Numbered from the stretch's first letter, positions 18,057 to 27,926 are shown. The stretch is 42,566 bases of DNA from Bifidobacterium breve (GCA_943323545.2 CALPIE020000006.1:1-42566); one strand, 5' to 3'. Numbers and translations: made by a program. The notes: generated by a model not told the origin, from the letters alone.

Positions 18057-19808
18057 TTACTGAAGATTAATTTTAATATGCAATTCTTTTAATTGTGTAT
18101 CATCAATTACGGATGGAGCATCAATCATAACATCGCGTCCTGAATTATTTTTTGGAAAAGCGATAAAATCACGGATGGTTTCTTGTCCGCCTAAAATAGC
18201 TACCAATCGATCCAATCCGAAAGCCAATCCGCCATGTGGTGGAGCACCAAATTGGAAAGCATCCATTAAGAACCCGAATTGATTTCGAGCTTCTTCTTCG
18301 GTGAATCCTAAATATTTGAACATTAATTGTTGTGTTGCTTTATCATGAATACGAATAGATCCACCACCAATTTCATTTCCGTTTAACACCATATCGTAAG
18401 CGTTGGCTCGAACTTTCCCGGGATTGGTTGCTAATAAATCCATGTCTTCTGGTTTTGGAGATGTGAAAGGATGGTGCATTGCGTGCCATCTTCCGCTCTC
18501 TTCATCCAATTCCAACAATGGAAAATCGACTACCCATAATGGTGCAAATACTTCTGGATTCCGCAATCCTAAACGAGTTGCTAATTCCATCCGCAATGCC
18601 GAAAGTTGGGTACGGGTTTTGTCTGCTGGACCAGAAAGCACAAAAATCATATCGCCAGCTTTAGCACCAGTAACTTTAGCCCAATTCGCCAAATCGGCTT
18701 GATCGTAAAATTTATCTACTGACGATTTAAACGTTCCGTCTTCTTCACATTTTACATACACCATTCCGGTGGCACCAACTTGTGGACGTTTAACCCAATC
18801 AATTAAAGCATCAATTTCTTTTCTGGTGAAGGAAGCACAATTCGGAGCTGCAATTCCAACCACCAATTCAGCCGAATTAAAAACACCAAAATCTTTGTTT
18901 TGCGCTACAGCGTTTAATTCGCCAAATTCCATTCCGAAACGGATGTCTGGTTTGTCATTACCGAAGGTTTTCATAGCGTGATCGTATGTCATTCGAGGGA
19001 ATTTTTCTACCTCGATTCCTTTTAATTCTTTAAGTAAATGACGTGTCAATCCTTCAAAAACATTTAAAATGTCTTCTTGTTCTACGAATGCCATTTCGCA
19101 ATCGATTTGTGTAAATTCGGGTTGTCTATCGGCGCGTAAATCTTCATCGCGAAAGCATTTTACAATTTGAAAATACTTATCCATACCACCCACCATCAAA
19201 AGTTGTTTGAAAGTTTGAGGCGATTGTGGTAAAGCATAAAATTGTCCTTCGTTCATTCGGCTTGGAACAACGAAATCACGAGCTCCTTCAGGAGTTGATT
19301 TTATTAAATAAGGAGTTTCAATTTCACAAAAATCTAAATCAGATAAATATTTACGTACTTCCATTGCCACTTTGTGACGGAAGAGTAAACTGTTTTTTAC
19401 TGGATTTCTTCTAATATCTAAGTAACGGTATTTCATTCGGATGTCTTCGCCACCATCAGTTTCATCTTCAATTGTGAATGGCGGAGTAAGAGCCGTATTG
19501 AGTATCTTTAATTCGGAAACTAAAATTTCAATATCGCCGGTAGCCATGTTTTTGTTTTTTGCTTCACGCTCAATAACAGTTCCTTTTACTTGAATGACAA
19601 ACTCTCTTCCAAGCGTTTTTGCCGATTCAAATACAGTTTTATCAGTACGACTTTCGTCGAAAATTAACTGTGTAATTCCGTAACGGTCACGTAAATCGAC
19701 CCAATTCATAAATCCCTTGTCACGTGATTTTTGAACCCATCCGGCAAGCGTAACTTCTTTATTGATGTGCGATGCGTTTAATTCACCACAATTATGACTT
19801 CTATACAT
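18057..19808 (-). CDS. aspS: Aspartyl-tRNA synthetase
   Basis: A 583-residue class II synthetase of bacterial type that charges tRNA-Asp. It has an N-terminal OB-fold anticodon-binding domain (1-110, with [20 protein letters not shown]), motif 2 around [18 protein letters not shown], a GAD insertion domain, and motif 3 [16 protein letters not shown] near the C-terminus. Length is typical. Upstream, a TACTTTTG -7-like box (19890-19883) is present without a clear -33. The leader contains a 16-18 base palindrome (19859-19876). It is divergent from the TlpA-like gene. Confidence 0.97.
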   Translation of the reverse strand: MYRSHNCGELNASHINKEVTLAGWVQKSRDKGFMNWVDLRDRYGITQLIFDESRTDKTVFESAKTLGREFVIQVKGTVIEREAKNKNMATGDIEILVSELKILNTALTPPFTIEDETDGGEDIRMKYRYLDIRRNPVKNSLLFRHKVAMEVRKYLSDLDFCEIETPYLIKSTPEGARDFVVPSRMNEGQFYALPQSPQTFKQLLMVGGMDKYFQIVKCFRDEDLRADRQPEFTQIDCEMAFVEQEDILNVFEGLTRHLLKELKGIEVEKFPRMTYDHAMKTFGNDKPDIRFGMEFGELNAVAQNKDFGVFNSAELVVGIAAPNCASFTRKEIDALIDWVKRPQVGATGMVYVKCEEDGTFKSSVDKFYDQADLANWAKVTGAKAGDMIFVLSGPADKTRTQLSALRMELATRLGLRNPEVFAPLWVVDFPLLELDEESGRWHAMHHPFTSPKPEDMDLLATNPGKVRANAYDMVLNGNEIGGGSIRIHDKATQQLMFKYLGFTEEEARNQFGFLMDAFQFGAPPHGGLAFGLDRLVAILGGQETIRDFIAFPKNNSGRDVMIDAPSVIDDTQLKELHIKINLQ

Positions 19809-19858
19809 TGGAATAAAATTTTTATTTCATACAATAGCTTTGCAGATGCTAAAGCTTA

Positions 19859-19876
19859 ATGCCGAAAATTCGGCAT
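19859..19876. repeat. Palindrome in the aspS leader
   Basis: ATGCCGAA-AA-TTCGGCAT, perfect 8-base arms with a 2-base centre, located 51-68 bases upstream of the aspS ATG and downstream of its candidate -7 box. It could be an mRNA hairpin or a protein-binding palindrome. Confidence 0.6.
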
Positions 19877-19969
19877 CGGGTGCAAAAGTAAAAAACAAAT
19901 ATCAAAATACTATGGGAATCAACAATTGAATTACAGAATAAATTTTTTGTTAATTAATATTTGACACTA

Positions 19970-19988
19970 AATAAAAAAAGTATCTTTG
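19970..19988 (+). promoter_or_regulatory. Promoter of the TlpA-like gene
   Basis: TTTG at 19970-19973, 17 bases, TATCTTTG at 19981-19988... the -7 box begins directly after ATAAAAAAAG. Counting from TTG (19971-19973), the spacing to the -7 box is shorter than the usual 19 (the printed bases place seven plus the next block between them), so the -33 assignment is less certain than the -7 box. The ATG follows 27 bases later. Confidence 0.45.
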
Positions 19989-20015
19989 ATTTTCAAAAAT
20001 TAAAAAAACACTATT

Positions 20016-21011
20016 ATGAAAAGAATTATTTCATTTTTATTTACAATTCTAATTACAACTATTGGATTTGCTCAAGACAAAGTAAATTTTAAAGCCGACA
20101 TTTCCAATAGAAATGGGGACGTTATTTACATAAAAGACGCCAAAAATCAAACGGTAAAAGAAATTAAAGTAAACGATAAAGGTGTTTTTGAAAGCTCTTT
20201 TGAAGTTGCAGAAGGTAATTATACTATGTATGATGGCGTAGAATATGCCCAATTATTTTTAAAAGACGGCTACGATTTAAAATTAAAATTGGATGCAAAA
20301 AAGTTCGATGAAACTATTGTTTTTAAAGGAAAAGGTTCCAATGAAAATAATTTTCTAGCCCAAATAGCTATGGTAAATGAAAAAGTAGATTTTGAAGCGA
20401 TGTTGGCTTCTGATGAAGAAAATTTCAATATGAAAGTAGCAGAATTAGAAAAATCATTTATTAGTCTTATAGAAAAATCTAAATTAGAAACTGCATTTGC
20501 AGAAAATCAAAAAAAACAATTAACTACTAATTTAGATGGGTTAAAAAAATTCTATACCAAATCGCTAGCAAATAAAAAATTAAATGAAACTGTAGCGCCT
20601 CCATTTGAATACGAAAACCATGCAGGTGGAAAAATAAAATTAGAAGATTTAAAAGGAAAATATGTTTACATAGATGTTTGGGCAACTTGGTGTGGTCCAT
20701 GTAGAGCAGAGATTCCGTTTTTAAAAACTGCCGAAGAAAAATACCACGGTAAAAATATTGAATTTGTTAGTATCTCTGTGGATGTCGCTAAAGATTACGA
20801 AAAATGGAAAACATTTGTAACCGATAAACAATTAGGAGGATTACAATTGTTGGCCGATAATAATTGGAATTCCGATTTTATTAAAGCATTTGGAATCAAT
20901 TCAATTCCACGTTTTATTTTAATTGGTCCAGATGGCAAAGTGGTTGATTCGGATGCAATGCGACCATCTAATCCTAAGCTTTTAGAAAAGTTAGATAAGT
21001 TATTGAATTAA
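20016..21011 (+). CDS. TlpA-family thioredoxin-like protein, exported
   Basis: 331 residues. An N-terminal signal peptide (about 1-19, ending GFAQ) sends it to the periplasm. A beta-rich domain follows (about 22-105, resembling the DUF4369-type N-terminal region of Bacteroidota thiol proteins). Next come a helical segment (about 110-190) and a C-terminal AhpC/TSA-thioredoxin domain with WCGPC (Cys226 and Cys229) and the cis-Pro in NSIPRFIL. It probably reduces disulfides or acts in cytochrome/oxidative maturation; the substrate is unknown. It is a single gene with its own promoter and terminator. Confidence 0.9.
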   Translation: MKRIISFLFTILITTIGFAQDKVNFKADISNRNGDVIYIKDAKNQTVKEIKVNDKGVFESSFEVAEGNYTMYDGVEYAQLFLKDGYDLKLKLDAKKFDETIVFKGKGSNENNFLAQIAMVNEKVDFEAMLASDEENFNMKVAELEKSFISLIEKSKLETAFAENQKKQLTTNLDGLKKFYTKSLANKKLNETVAPPFEYENHAGGKIKLEDLKGKYVYIDVWATWCGPCRAEIPFLKTAEEKYHGKNIEFVSISVDVAKDYEKWKTFVTDKQLGGLQLLADNNWNSDFIKAFGINSIPRFILIGPDGKVVDSDAMRPSNPKLLEKLDKLLN

Positions 21012-21038
21012 TTTTAAAAATAGTTCCCAGTTAAATTG

Positions 21039-21068
21039 AAAAGAGCTCCAAATTTTGGAGCTCTTTTT
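21039..21068 (+). terminator. Rho-independent terminator after the TlpA-like gene
   Basis: Arms 21039-21051 and 21055-21067 (AAAAGAGCTCCAA type) are exact reverse complements with a 3-base centre, followed by T's on the plus strand. Because the stem starts with A's, it can also serve the minus-strand efflux operon that converges from the right. Confidence 0.88.
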
Positions 21069-21073
21069 ATTCA

Positions 21074-21153
21074 TTACACAGAGAGCAAAGAGTTACACGG
21101 AGTTTTAATACTCGTTGTATTTCGGTGCAATTCCTCTGTGTGCTTTGTGTAAC
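21074..21153. repeat. Dispersed repeat with ACACAGAG / GCAAAG units
   Basis: TTACACAGAGAGCAAAG on the left and CTCTGTGTGCTTTGTGTAAC on the right form an imperfect inverted repeat. A second half-unit (GAGTTACACGGAG) lies inside. It is placed between the convergent TlpA-like gene and the RND efflux operon. In spirit it is related to the GCAAAG arrays at 2671 and 36169. Confidence 0.5.
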
Positions 21154-21165
21154 AGCTTTTATTTA

Positions 21166-24100
21166 TTACGCTTCTATTGCTTGTCGTTTTAATCTTCTAT
21201 CTCGCAACCAATACTTCGTTCTTTTCACTAAGTAAAACATTACCGGTACCATTACTAAAGTTAACACTGTAGCGTAGGTTAATCCGAAAATAATTGTCCA
21301 CGCTAATGGTCCCCAAAAAATTACGTTATCGCCACCCATAAAAAAGTGCGGATTAAAATCGGTAATCAACGTAAAGAAGTCGAAGTTCAATCCAATTGCT
21401 AATGGTATCAATCCCAACACCGCCGTCAATGCTGTTAGCAATACCGGACGTAGTCTTGATTTCCCCGATTCTATGATCACTTCTTTAATTTCTTCAAGCG
21501 ATAAATCATCGTGACTTTCAAGGTGTTTATCGGCTACTTTTTTGTCCAATAATAAAACAAAGAAATCCATTAATACAATACCGTTTTTCACCACAATTCC
21601 CGCCAGCGATATAATTCCCATCATCGTCATTAAGATTACGAAATCCATATTAGCAATCACATAACCATAAAATACACCACTAAAACTTAGCAAAACCGTA
21701 AACAAAATCACCATAGTTTTAGAAACCGAGTTGAACTGCAATACAATAATAATGGTAATTCCAGCCAATGCTAAGAACAACGCATACATTAAGAAACTTT
21801 GGTTTTTACCTTGCTCTTCTTGCACTCCTGAGAACGAATAGGTAATCCCTTTTGGCAACTGATAGCTTGTTAATTCTGTTGCAATTGCTTTGGTGATTTC
21901 GTCTCCGTTAAAGCCTGTCAACACATTGGAATACACTGTTAAGATACGTTTGTAATTCTTTCTTTTGATTTGATTGTACGTATACGTTTTCTCTGTTTGT
22001 GATACTGCCGAAATAGGAACTTGCATTATTTGCCCATTTGCCTGATTTCGGAACGTCAATGATTGATTAAACAAAATGTTTTCGTCCTTGCGTTGGTCCT
22101 CTTGCATTCGCATAACAATATTGTAATCGTCATCACCTTCTTTATAGGTAGAAATCTCCTGACCGTATACCGAACGACGTAAATTGAATCCGAGTTGCCC
22201 AGTAGAAACTCCAACACTTCCGGCGTTAACACGATCGACTTTTACTTCTAATTCTGGACTCTGTTTATTGACATCGACATTCAATTTTTCAATTCCTTGT
22301 ATGTTTTTACTGTCGATAAATGCAATCATTTTATCGGCTTGAGCAATCATTTCATCATAATCAGAACCTGTAAGTTGTATACTTATTGGGTAACCTGCTG
22401 GCGGGCCATTGGCATCTTTTTCAACGGTAACAGTTGCGCCTGCAATTCCTTTTACTTTACTTCTGATTTCCTCTAAAATGAGAGCTGTTTTAACGCCTCT
22501 TCTAAATTTGAATTCTGAGAAATTGACTGTAACTTTTCCTTTAAAAGGTGTTTCAGAAGCCGAACCCGCATCGACATTTGGATTTCCTGCACCAACACCA
22601 ACTTGTGAAACAATACTTTCTGCTAAAAAGTTTTTATCGGTTTTAGGATCGATATATTTCTTCATTATAGCAATCACCTGATTTTCTACAAACTGAGTTG
22701 CATTGTTGGTTTTTTCAATAGAAGTACCTTGTGGGTACTCGACATAAGCGATTACTTGTCTTGGAATATTATCTGGGAAGAATAACACTTTTCTTGGGAA
22801 AATCCCCAACAATATAAAAGAGAAAAACAACATTCCGATAATCGTAGCTAAGGCAATCCAAGCATTTCTTCCAACAAGTATTTTAGCTAAAAAGGACTTG
22901 TATCGGTCTTCCATTCTTGGAAAGAAGCTGTGCTGAAAATCTTGTGTCCATTGGTAAATTTTCAAACGGTAGGCCCACATTAAGACCAGAGAAATTACAG
23001 ATAAATGTCCGATTGCTCTTGCCGCTTTTACATCGAAAACATTTCCAACAATGATAAATACAAGCGCAAGAGTTCCGAAAATTACCGAATACAATTTAAG
23101 CGATTTCTTAGATACATTTCGATCTTCAATATCCATTGAACCTCCTGTCATTGCAGCGTTGACAATCATTGCCACGAATAAAGACGAGCTCAGTGTAATC
23201 GTTAATGTAATTGGGAAGTACTTCATGAATTTACCCATAGTTCCCGGCCACAAAGCGAATGGTAAAAACGCCATTAAGGTCGTTGCTGTTGAGGAAATAA
23301 CGGGCCAAGCAATTTCACCAATTCCGATTTTAGAAGCTTGAATTCGAGACAATCCTTTTTTCATGTTGGCAAACACATTGTCGACTACCACGATTCCGTC
23401 ATCTACTAACATTCCCAATCCCATAACCAATCCGAAAAGTACCATCGTATTTAAAGTCAATCCTAAAGCCGAAAGAATGGTAAACGCCATTAACATCGAA
23501 AGTGGAATTGCAGCGCCAACAAATAACGAATTTCGCAGTCCCATGGTAAACATCAATACAATCATCACCAATACAATTCCGAAAATAATGTGGTTCGATA
23601 ATTCATCCACCTGATGTTCTACTCGCGACGATTGATCGTTGGTCAATTCTAATTTTAAGTTCTTTGGCAAATAGGTTTCTTGTGCTTCCTTGATTTTTTC
23701 TTTTACCTGATCAATCGCCGATATCATGTTTTGTCCCGAGCGCTTTTTTACGTTCAGCATGACTACTTCTGTCCCTTTTTCTCGGGCATAAGTTGTTTTT
23801 TCTGCTTCTTTGAAACTTACTGTTGCAATATCTTTTAAATATACGGTGCCGCCATTGTGTTTTACAACGATGTTTTCTAGTTCCTTCGGATCTTTGATTT
23901 CACCCACAATTCTGATGTTATTTCGAGAGCCTTGCGAAATTAAATTTCCGCCTGAAAGCGTCATGTTTTCATATTTAACAGCATTTTGAATGTCGTCAAA
24001 TGAGACTTGCGCCGCTGTCATTTTGAAAATATCTACTGCGATTTCGACTTCTTTGTCATCTACACCAAGAATATCTACTTTCTTCACTTCAGCAATTTCC

Positions 24101-24633
24101 TCGATATCATCTTGAAGACGCTCGCCGTATTTTTTTAGTTGTTGCGTGGTATAGTTGCCTTGCAAATTGATGTTCAAAATCGGCACTTCTTCGGAAATAT
24201 TCAATTCAAAAACATTCGGCTCGACTTTACTTCCGTTATCGAGATTTGGCCAATCAGTGTCGGCTTTGGCATTGTCTACTTTATCTTTGATTTTTACTTT
24301 GGCATCTTCAATTCCGACTTTGTCATTGAATTCTGCGATAATCATTCCGTAATCTTGAAATGAACTTGCTGTTACTTTTTCAACGCCACTTATGTTTTTG
24401 ATTTCTTTTTCGAGTGGTTTGATAATTAATTTTTCGACATCTTCTGCTGAATTTCCTGGGAAGACAGAGGAGATGTATACTTTATTTTCGATGATTTCTG
24501 GAAAATCTTCCCGTGGCATCGATACGTAAGCAATTAATCCTGTAATAACAATCAGGAAAGTAAAAATATAGACAGTTACCCTGTTATCGATAGCCCAACT
24601 TGATATGGCGAATTCTTTGTTTTTGTGACTCAT
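21166..24633 (-). CDS. RND efflux pump inner-membrane transporter
   Basis: A 1155-residue AcrB/MdtC-type proton-driven exporter. TM1 lies at about 19-37. The proton-relay pair Asp411-Asp412 is in TM4 (GMLVDDGIVVVDN), and two large periplasmic loops follow TM1 and TM7. It is longer than AcrB (about 1050). After TM6 an extra segment (about 501-585) contains two additional hydrophobic stretches (512-533 and 541-557), and another insertion of about 25 residues sits before the last helix. It works with the adaptor and TolC encoded upstream in the same operon; substrates cannot be read from the sequence. An 85-base repeat gap precedes it. Confidence 0.94.
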   Translation of the reverse strand: MSHKNKEFAISSWAIDNRVTVYIFTFLIVITGLIAYVSMPREDFPEIIENKVYISSVFPGNSAEDVEKLIIKPLEKEIKNISGVEKVTASSFQDYGMIIAEFNDKVGIEDAKVKIKDKVDNAKADTDWPNLDNGSKVEPNVFELNISEEVPILNINLQGNYTTQQLKKYGERLQDDIEEIAEVKKVDILGVDDKEVEIAVDIFKMTAAQVSFDDIQNAVKYENMTLSGGNLISQGSRNNIRIVGEIKDPKELENIVVKHNGGTVYLKDIATVSFKEAEKTTYAREKGTEVVMLNVKKRSGQNMISAIDQVKEKIKEAQETYLPKNLKLELTNDQSSRVEHQVDELSNHIIFGIVLVMIVLMFTMGLRNSLFVGAAIPLSMLMAFTILSALGLTLNTMVLFGLVMGLGMLVDDGIVVVDNVFANMKKGLSRIQASKIGIGEIAWPVISSTATTLMAFLPFALWPGTMGKFMKYFPITLTITLSSSLFVAMIVNAAMTGGSMDIEDRNVSKKSLKLYSVIFGTLALVFIIVGNVFDVKAARAIGHLSVISLVLMWAYRLKIYQWTQDFQHSFFPRMEDRYKSFLAKILVGRNAWIALATIIGMLFFSFILLGIFPRKVLFFPDNIPRQVIAYVEYPQGTSIEKTNNATQFVENQVIAIMKKYIDPKTDKNFLAESIVSQVGVGAGNPNVDAGSASETPFKGKVTVNFSEFKFRRGVKTALILEEIRSKVKGIAGATVTVEKDANGPPAGYPISIQLTGSDYDEMIAQADKMIAFIDSKNIQGIEKLNVDVNKQSPELEVKVDRVNAGSVGVSTGQLGFNLRRSVYGQEISTYKEGDDDYNIVMRMQEDQRKDENILFNQSLTFRNQANGQIMQVPISAVSQTEKTYTYNQIKRKNYKRILTVYSNVLTGFNGDEITKAIATELTSYQLPKGITYSFSGVQEEQGKNQSFLMYALFLALAGITIIIVLQFNSVSKTMVILFTVLLSFSGVFYGYVIANMDFVILMTMMGIISLAGIVVKNGIVLMDFFVLLLDKKVADKHLESHDDLSLEEIKEVIIESGKSRLRPVLLTALTAVLGLIPLAIGLNFDFFTLITDFNPHFFMGGDNVIFWGPLAWTIIFGLTYATVLTLVMVPVMFYLVKRTKYWLRDRRLKRQAIEA

Positions 24634-24640
24634 TTTGTTT

Positions 24641-24715
24641 AGTTATGAGTTGTGAGTTATGAGTTGTGAGATGCGATTAGTGATAACCGATAACTGACAA
24701 CCGACAACTGACAAC
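24641..24715. repeat. Short tandem repeats between adaptor and RND genes
   Basis: Two copies of AGTTATGAGTTGTG (period 14) at 24641-24668, then a period-7 array GATAACC GATAACT GACAACC GACAACT GACAAC at 24682-24715. The second array is roughly the reverse complement of the first, so the gap could fold back on itself. Confidence 0.75.
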
Positions 24716-24718
24716 ATA

Positions 24719-25858
24719 TTAGAAATTAAGTTTCATTCCGTCAGAAATGGTATTAGCACCTTCGGTAACTACTATATCCTCTGCTTCTAAACCGCTTAAA
24801 ATTTCGGTTACATTATCCGATGATTGTCCGACTTTCACCATTACTTTTTTGGCTTTTCCTGTTTTTCCATTTGAATCGGTTACAGTGTACACAAATTTGT
24901 TGTTTTCTCCGTCTTCTTGAATTACATTAGTTGGTACTACAATCGCATTTTTATTGACATAATCGGTGATTTTAAGTTTCGCCACTTGATTTGGTCGAAG
25001 TAAATTCTCTGGATTTGGAACGCTTACTTCGATACCAAAACTTCTGTTATTTGGATTGATAAAATTCCCAACTTGTCGCACTTTTCCTTTATAATTTTTT
25101 CCTAGAGAAGTTAGATAAACATCGACTATAGTTCCAACTTTTAACTTTCCGATATACGTTTCAGGAACACTTGTAGAAACAAACATATTTCCTAAATTCA
25201 CGATACGCATTAATCCTTGTGGACTTGGGGCAACTACTTGTCCTTTTTCCACAAAAACCTCATCGATAGTTCCAGAAAATGGCGCGCGAATAACAGTTTT
25301 AGCTACTTGAGCTCTCATTTGAGCCACCGATTTTTGGGCAGAAATCATTTGCGTTTGCGCTTGTAAGTATTGAATTTCAGAACCAATTTTTTTGTCCCAA
25401 AGATTTTTCTGTCTTTCATAAGTCGTTTTTGCTAACGTGTATTGGTTTTCGATACTTGCCAGTTGCTGACTCATTCCTGCGTCATCTACTCTTCCTAATA
25501 TTTGTCCTTTACCAACACGTTGACCTGCTTTCACGGTAAGTGAAGTTAATGTTCCGCTGAATTCAGGCTGCACTAAAATGTTTTCTTTTGTATCAACATT
25601 TCCCTGAATGTCAAGATAGTGATTAAAAACAGTGTCTTTAATTACTGCAGTTGCCACTAAAGCTTCGTCGATTTTTATATTTAAGGAAGCCAAACCTTCT
25701 TCAATTTTGGCCATTTCGGCTTGAAGTGCGACTTTTTTTGCTTGTAAAGCAGTGACGTTTTTGGCTTTTACTAAAGCGTCAATCGACAGGTTGTTTTCTT
25801 TATTTCCACATGAAAATAAAAACAAAGAGATTAAGATTATAATACTAATTTTTTTCAT
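24719..25858 (-). CDS. RND efflux periplasmic adaptor, HlyD/MFP family lipoprotein
   Basis: 379 residues. The N-terminal signal ends in a lipobox (LFLFSCG), so Cys17 should be lipid-modified. A coiled-coil region (about 25-65) is followed by a biotinyl-lipoyl-like half (VQPEFSGTLTSLTVKAGQRVGKGQILGRVDD), an alpha-hairpin rich in Gln/Ala, the second lipoyl half (VIRAPFSGTIDEVFVEKGQVV), and beta-barrel and membrane-proximal domains. It bridges the RND pump and TolC. It begins 20 bases after the tolC-like gene stop. Confidence 0.93.
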   Translation of the reverse strand: MKKISIIILISLFLFSCGNKENNLSIDALVKAKNVTALQAKKVALQAEMAKIEEGLASLNIKIDEALVATAVIKDTVFNHYLDIQGNVDTKENILVQPEFSGTLTSLTVKAGQRVGKGQILGRVDDAGMSQQLASIENQYTLAKTTYERQKNLWDKKIGSEIQYLQAQTQMISAQKSVAQMRAQVAKTVIRAPFSGTIDEVFVEKGQVVAPSPQGLMRIVNLGNMFVSTSVPETYIGKLKVGTIVDVYLTSLGKNYKGKVRQVGNFINPNNRSFGIEVSVPNPENLLRPNQVAKLKITDYVNKNAIVVPTNVIQEDGENNKFVYTVTDSNGKTGKAKKVMVKVGQSSDNVTEILSGLEAEDIVVTEGANTISDGMKLNF

Positions 25859-25878
25859 TTGTACCTATGTTATTTTAG

Positions 25879-27225
25879 TTAGTTTTTGTTTAATAATTTT
25901 TCTAATGAAGCTCTTTTGTTAATCACGTCGAGCATCGCTTGTAAATAATTTTGTTGTGACGAATACAATTGGCGTTGCGCTTCTGTTAAATCAAAGCTCG
26001 ATGAAAGTCCTTCTTTGAATTTAATTTGATTTTTATTTTCAATACGTTCTGCCAAATTCAAATTACTTTTGGAAGTGTTCAATTGCGCTATGCTGTAATC
26101 GTAATCGCTTTTGGCGCTTTGAAATTGCAATTTTAATTTTTGTTCGGTTTCTGTTAATTGTGTTTGTGATTGTTCGAAAGCAATTTTGGCTTGTTGTGTT
26201 CTTGAGCTTCGTCCGCCACTACTAAAAATGGGAACGCTTAAATTAACTCCTAAATTGGAAAAGTTGTTCCATTTTTGATCGCCGTTAAAAAAGGTAAACT
26301 GGTTGGCAAAAGAATTGTATCCGAAATTAACTCCAGCAGACAATGTTGGTAACGCTTTACTTTTCTCGTATTTCAAAAGCAATTTTTTACTCGTTTGCAT
26401 GTTCTCGCCAATTTGATAATCTATATTATTCGTTACATTAAATTCGGTGGTAAGCAATTGTAAATCGATGTTGCTTTGCGTTAAAGTATCGAGTTGGTCT
26501 TTTAATTCGAGTTGGTTGTCTAAGTCAATTCCCAAAACCAATTTTAACATGTTTAAGGCGATGGTTCTTTGACGTTTTACATTTTCCAACGAGCTTTCTA
26601 ATGAAGAAAGCGTGATTTGCAGTTGCTCTACATTTTCTTCTTCGATCAATCCGTTTTTGAACGTTTCTTTGGTATCCGACAACGTTTTATTTAAAATACC
26701 TTGATTTTTTTTAAGGATAAGAATACTTTCGTCAGCCAAAAGCACATTTCCATAGGAGTTAATAACGATTTCCTTAATTTCTTGACTGGTTTTGATTTTG
26801 GCGTTTTCTGAAATCTTTAAATAGGTTTTAGCCGATTGCAATCCAACTAAATAGGAGCCATCAAAAAGCAATTGACTTAAAGTGGCGTTCGCTATCATAC
26901 TATTTTTGGTTCCGAAAGCGAAGGTTGATATCCCGTTTGGATCCGCATTTGGATTAAACATATTTCCAGATATACCTTGCTGGGTTACAACAAAATTATT
27001 TTGATAGCCAACAGTTCCGTTAATTTGCGGTAAACCGATAGTGGTGGTTTCCCATTTTTTTTCTTTGGCAGCTGCGACATCTCTATTAGCATTGATTGCC
27101 GAATAGTTGTTTTGAACTGCGTGTTCAATGGCTTCTTTAAGTGTAAAAGAAAAGTTTTCTTTTTTGTCTTGGGCCTGTAAAAGACTCGTTAGAAGCAGTA
27201 AGGTTATTAAAATTTTGTTTTTCAT
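25879..27225 (-). CDS. TolC-family outer-membrane efflux protein
   Basis: A 448-residue outer-membrane channel with a signal peptide (MKNKILITLLLLTSLLQAQ) and two repeated coiled-coil/beta-strand halves. The N-terminal region FTLKEAIEHAVQNN is the usual start of the first OEP repeat. The start taken is the ATG at 27225; a further 10 codons upstream in frame would spoil the signal peptide and run into the repeat at 27241. It is the exit duct of the RND pump encoded downstream. Confidence 0.93.
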   Translation of the reverse strand: MKNKILITLLLLTSLLQAQDKKENFSFTLKEAIEHAVQNNYSAINANRDVAAAKEKKWETTTIGLPQINGTVGYQNNFVVTQQGISGNMFNPNADPNGISTFAFGTKNSMIANATLSQLLFDGSYLVGLQSAKTYLKISENAKIKTSQEIKEIVINSYGNVLLADESILILKKNQGILNKTLSDTKETFKNGLIEEENVEQLQITLSSLESSLENVKRQRTIALNMLKLVLGIDLDNQLELKDQLDTLTQSNIDLQLLTTEFNVTNNIDYQIGENMQTSKKLLLKYEKSKALPTLSAGVNFGYNSFANQFTFFNGDQKWNNFSNLGVNLSVPIFSSGGRSSRTQQAKIAFEQSQTQLTETEQKLKLQFQSAKSDYDYSIAQLNTSKSNLNLAERIENKNQIKFKEGLSSSFDLTEAQRQLYSSQQNYLQAMLDVINKRASLEKLLNKN

Positions 27226-27240
27226 TGTGTATTGATTTTT

Positions 27241-27277
27241 TCCGCTGAGCTCCAAACAATTCGGCTACGCCTCGGGT
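27241..27277. repeat. REP-like unit between tetR and tolC
   Basis: Core CAATTCGGCTACGCCTCGGG preceded by TCCGCTGAGCTCCAAA. It is nearly identical in the core to the units at 14506-14541 and 16937-16973. It occupies most of the 57-base gap between the tetR-type gene and tolC. Confidence 0.75.
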
Positions 27278-27282
27278 GATGA

Positions 27283-27876
27283 TTATATGTTAGGATTTGA
27301 TAATTGTTTTTCGAGTTCGATAATACCTTTTTCGGTCGCCATTGCTCTGATATGGTATTCTAAAGCTTGTAATTCGAGTACATTAATATCTTTTTCAAAC
27401 TGATTATTTTCATTAATAGATAAAATCAACTCGTAGTAAAATTTGACAAACATTTCAATGTTGATATTTTCTCTGTACAACCCTTGTTGTATGCCTTTAT
27501 TGATGTTGTTTTTAAACATTTCACCACATAGGCTGACTTGATTTTGACGTACACCCTCATGAATTTGAGGATAATGTTTTTTTAATTGATAAAGAGGCGA
27601 TTCGGAAGTCTTGAACATTTCAGAAAACATTTGTTTAATCACAAAATTTTCTTCAATGGCATTGTAATTTTGAGATTGTATGTCACAAATTTTATTTCTG
27701 ATTTCTGCTTGTACCATTTCAGTCCCTTCTTCAATCAGTAATTCTTTATTCATAAAAAACTTGTAAATGGTTTTTTTAGAAATACACATTTCACAAGCAA
27801 TATCATCCATGGTGACACTCTTAAAGCCCAGCTTTAAAAACATGTCGGTTGCTTTCGCTATTATTTTTTCTTTCAT
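27283..27876 (-). CDS. TetR/AcrR family repressor of the efflux operon
   Basis: A 197-residue regulator. The N-terminal helix-turn-helix (about 5-50) includes SVTMDDIACEMCISKKTIYKFFMNKELL; the C-terminal ligand domain is alpha-helical and not assignable to a ligand. It is the first gene of tetR-tolC-mfp-rnd, on one strand with short gaps. A 28-base inverted repeat overlaps its promoter, so it most likely represses its own operon and is released by a pump substrate. That role is inference from position. Confidence 0.9.
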   Translation of the reverse strand: MKEKIIAKATDMFLKLGFKSVTMDDIACEMCISKKTIYKFFMNKELLIEEGTEMVQAEIRNKICDIQSQNYNAIEENFVIKQMFSEMFKTSESPLYQLKKHYPQIHEGVRQNQVSLCGEMFKNNINKGIQQGLYRENINIEMFVKFYYELILSINENNQFEKDINVLELQALEYHIRAMATEKGIIELEKQLSNPNI

Positions 27877-27895
27877 AAGCTTCTAAATTCGTGTG

Positions 27896-27926
27896 CAAAT
27901 ATAGAGCGGAAACTTTTAACACCAAA
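27896..27926 (-). promoter_or_regulatory. Promoter of the tetR-tolC-mfp-rnd operon
   Basis: On the minus strand TTTG (27926-27923), 19 bases, TATATTTG (27903-27896). It is a perfect match to the Bacteroidota pattern, 20 bases before the tetR-type ATG. Confidence 0.75.

Noticed and set aside
22409-22681. Open frames antisense to the RND gene and similar shadow frames throughout
   Set aside because: They overlap well-supported genes on the other strand, lack family features and ribosome-binding context, and follow from codon bias of the real genes.
24641-24715. CRISPR-like array
   Set aside because: Units are 7-14 bases with no spacers, so this is a simple tandem repeat.
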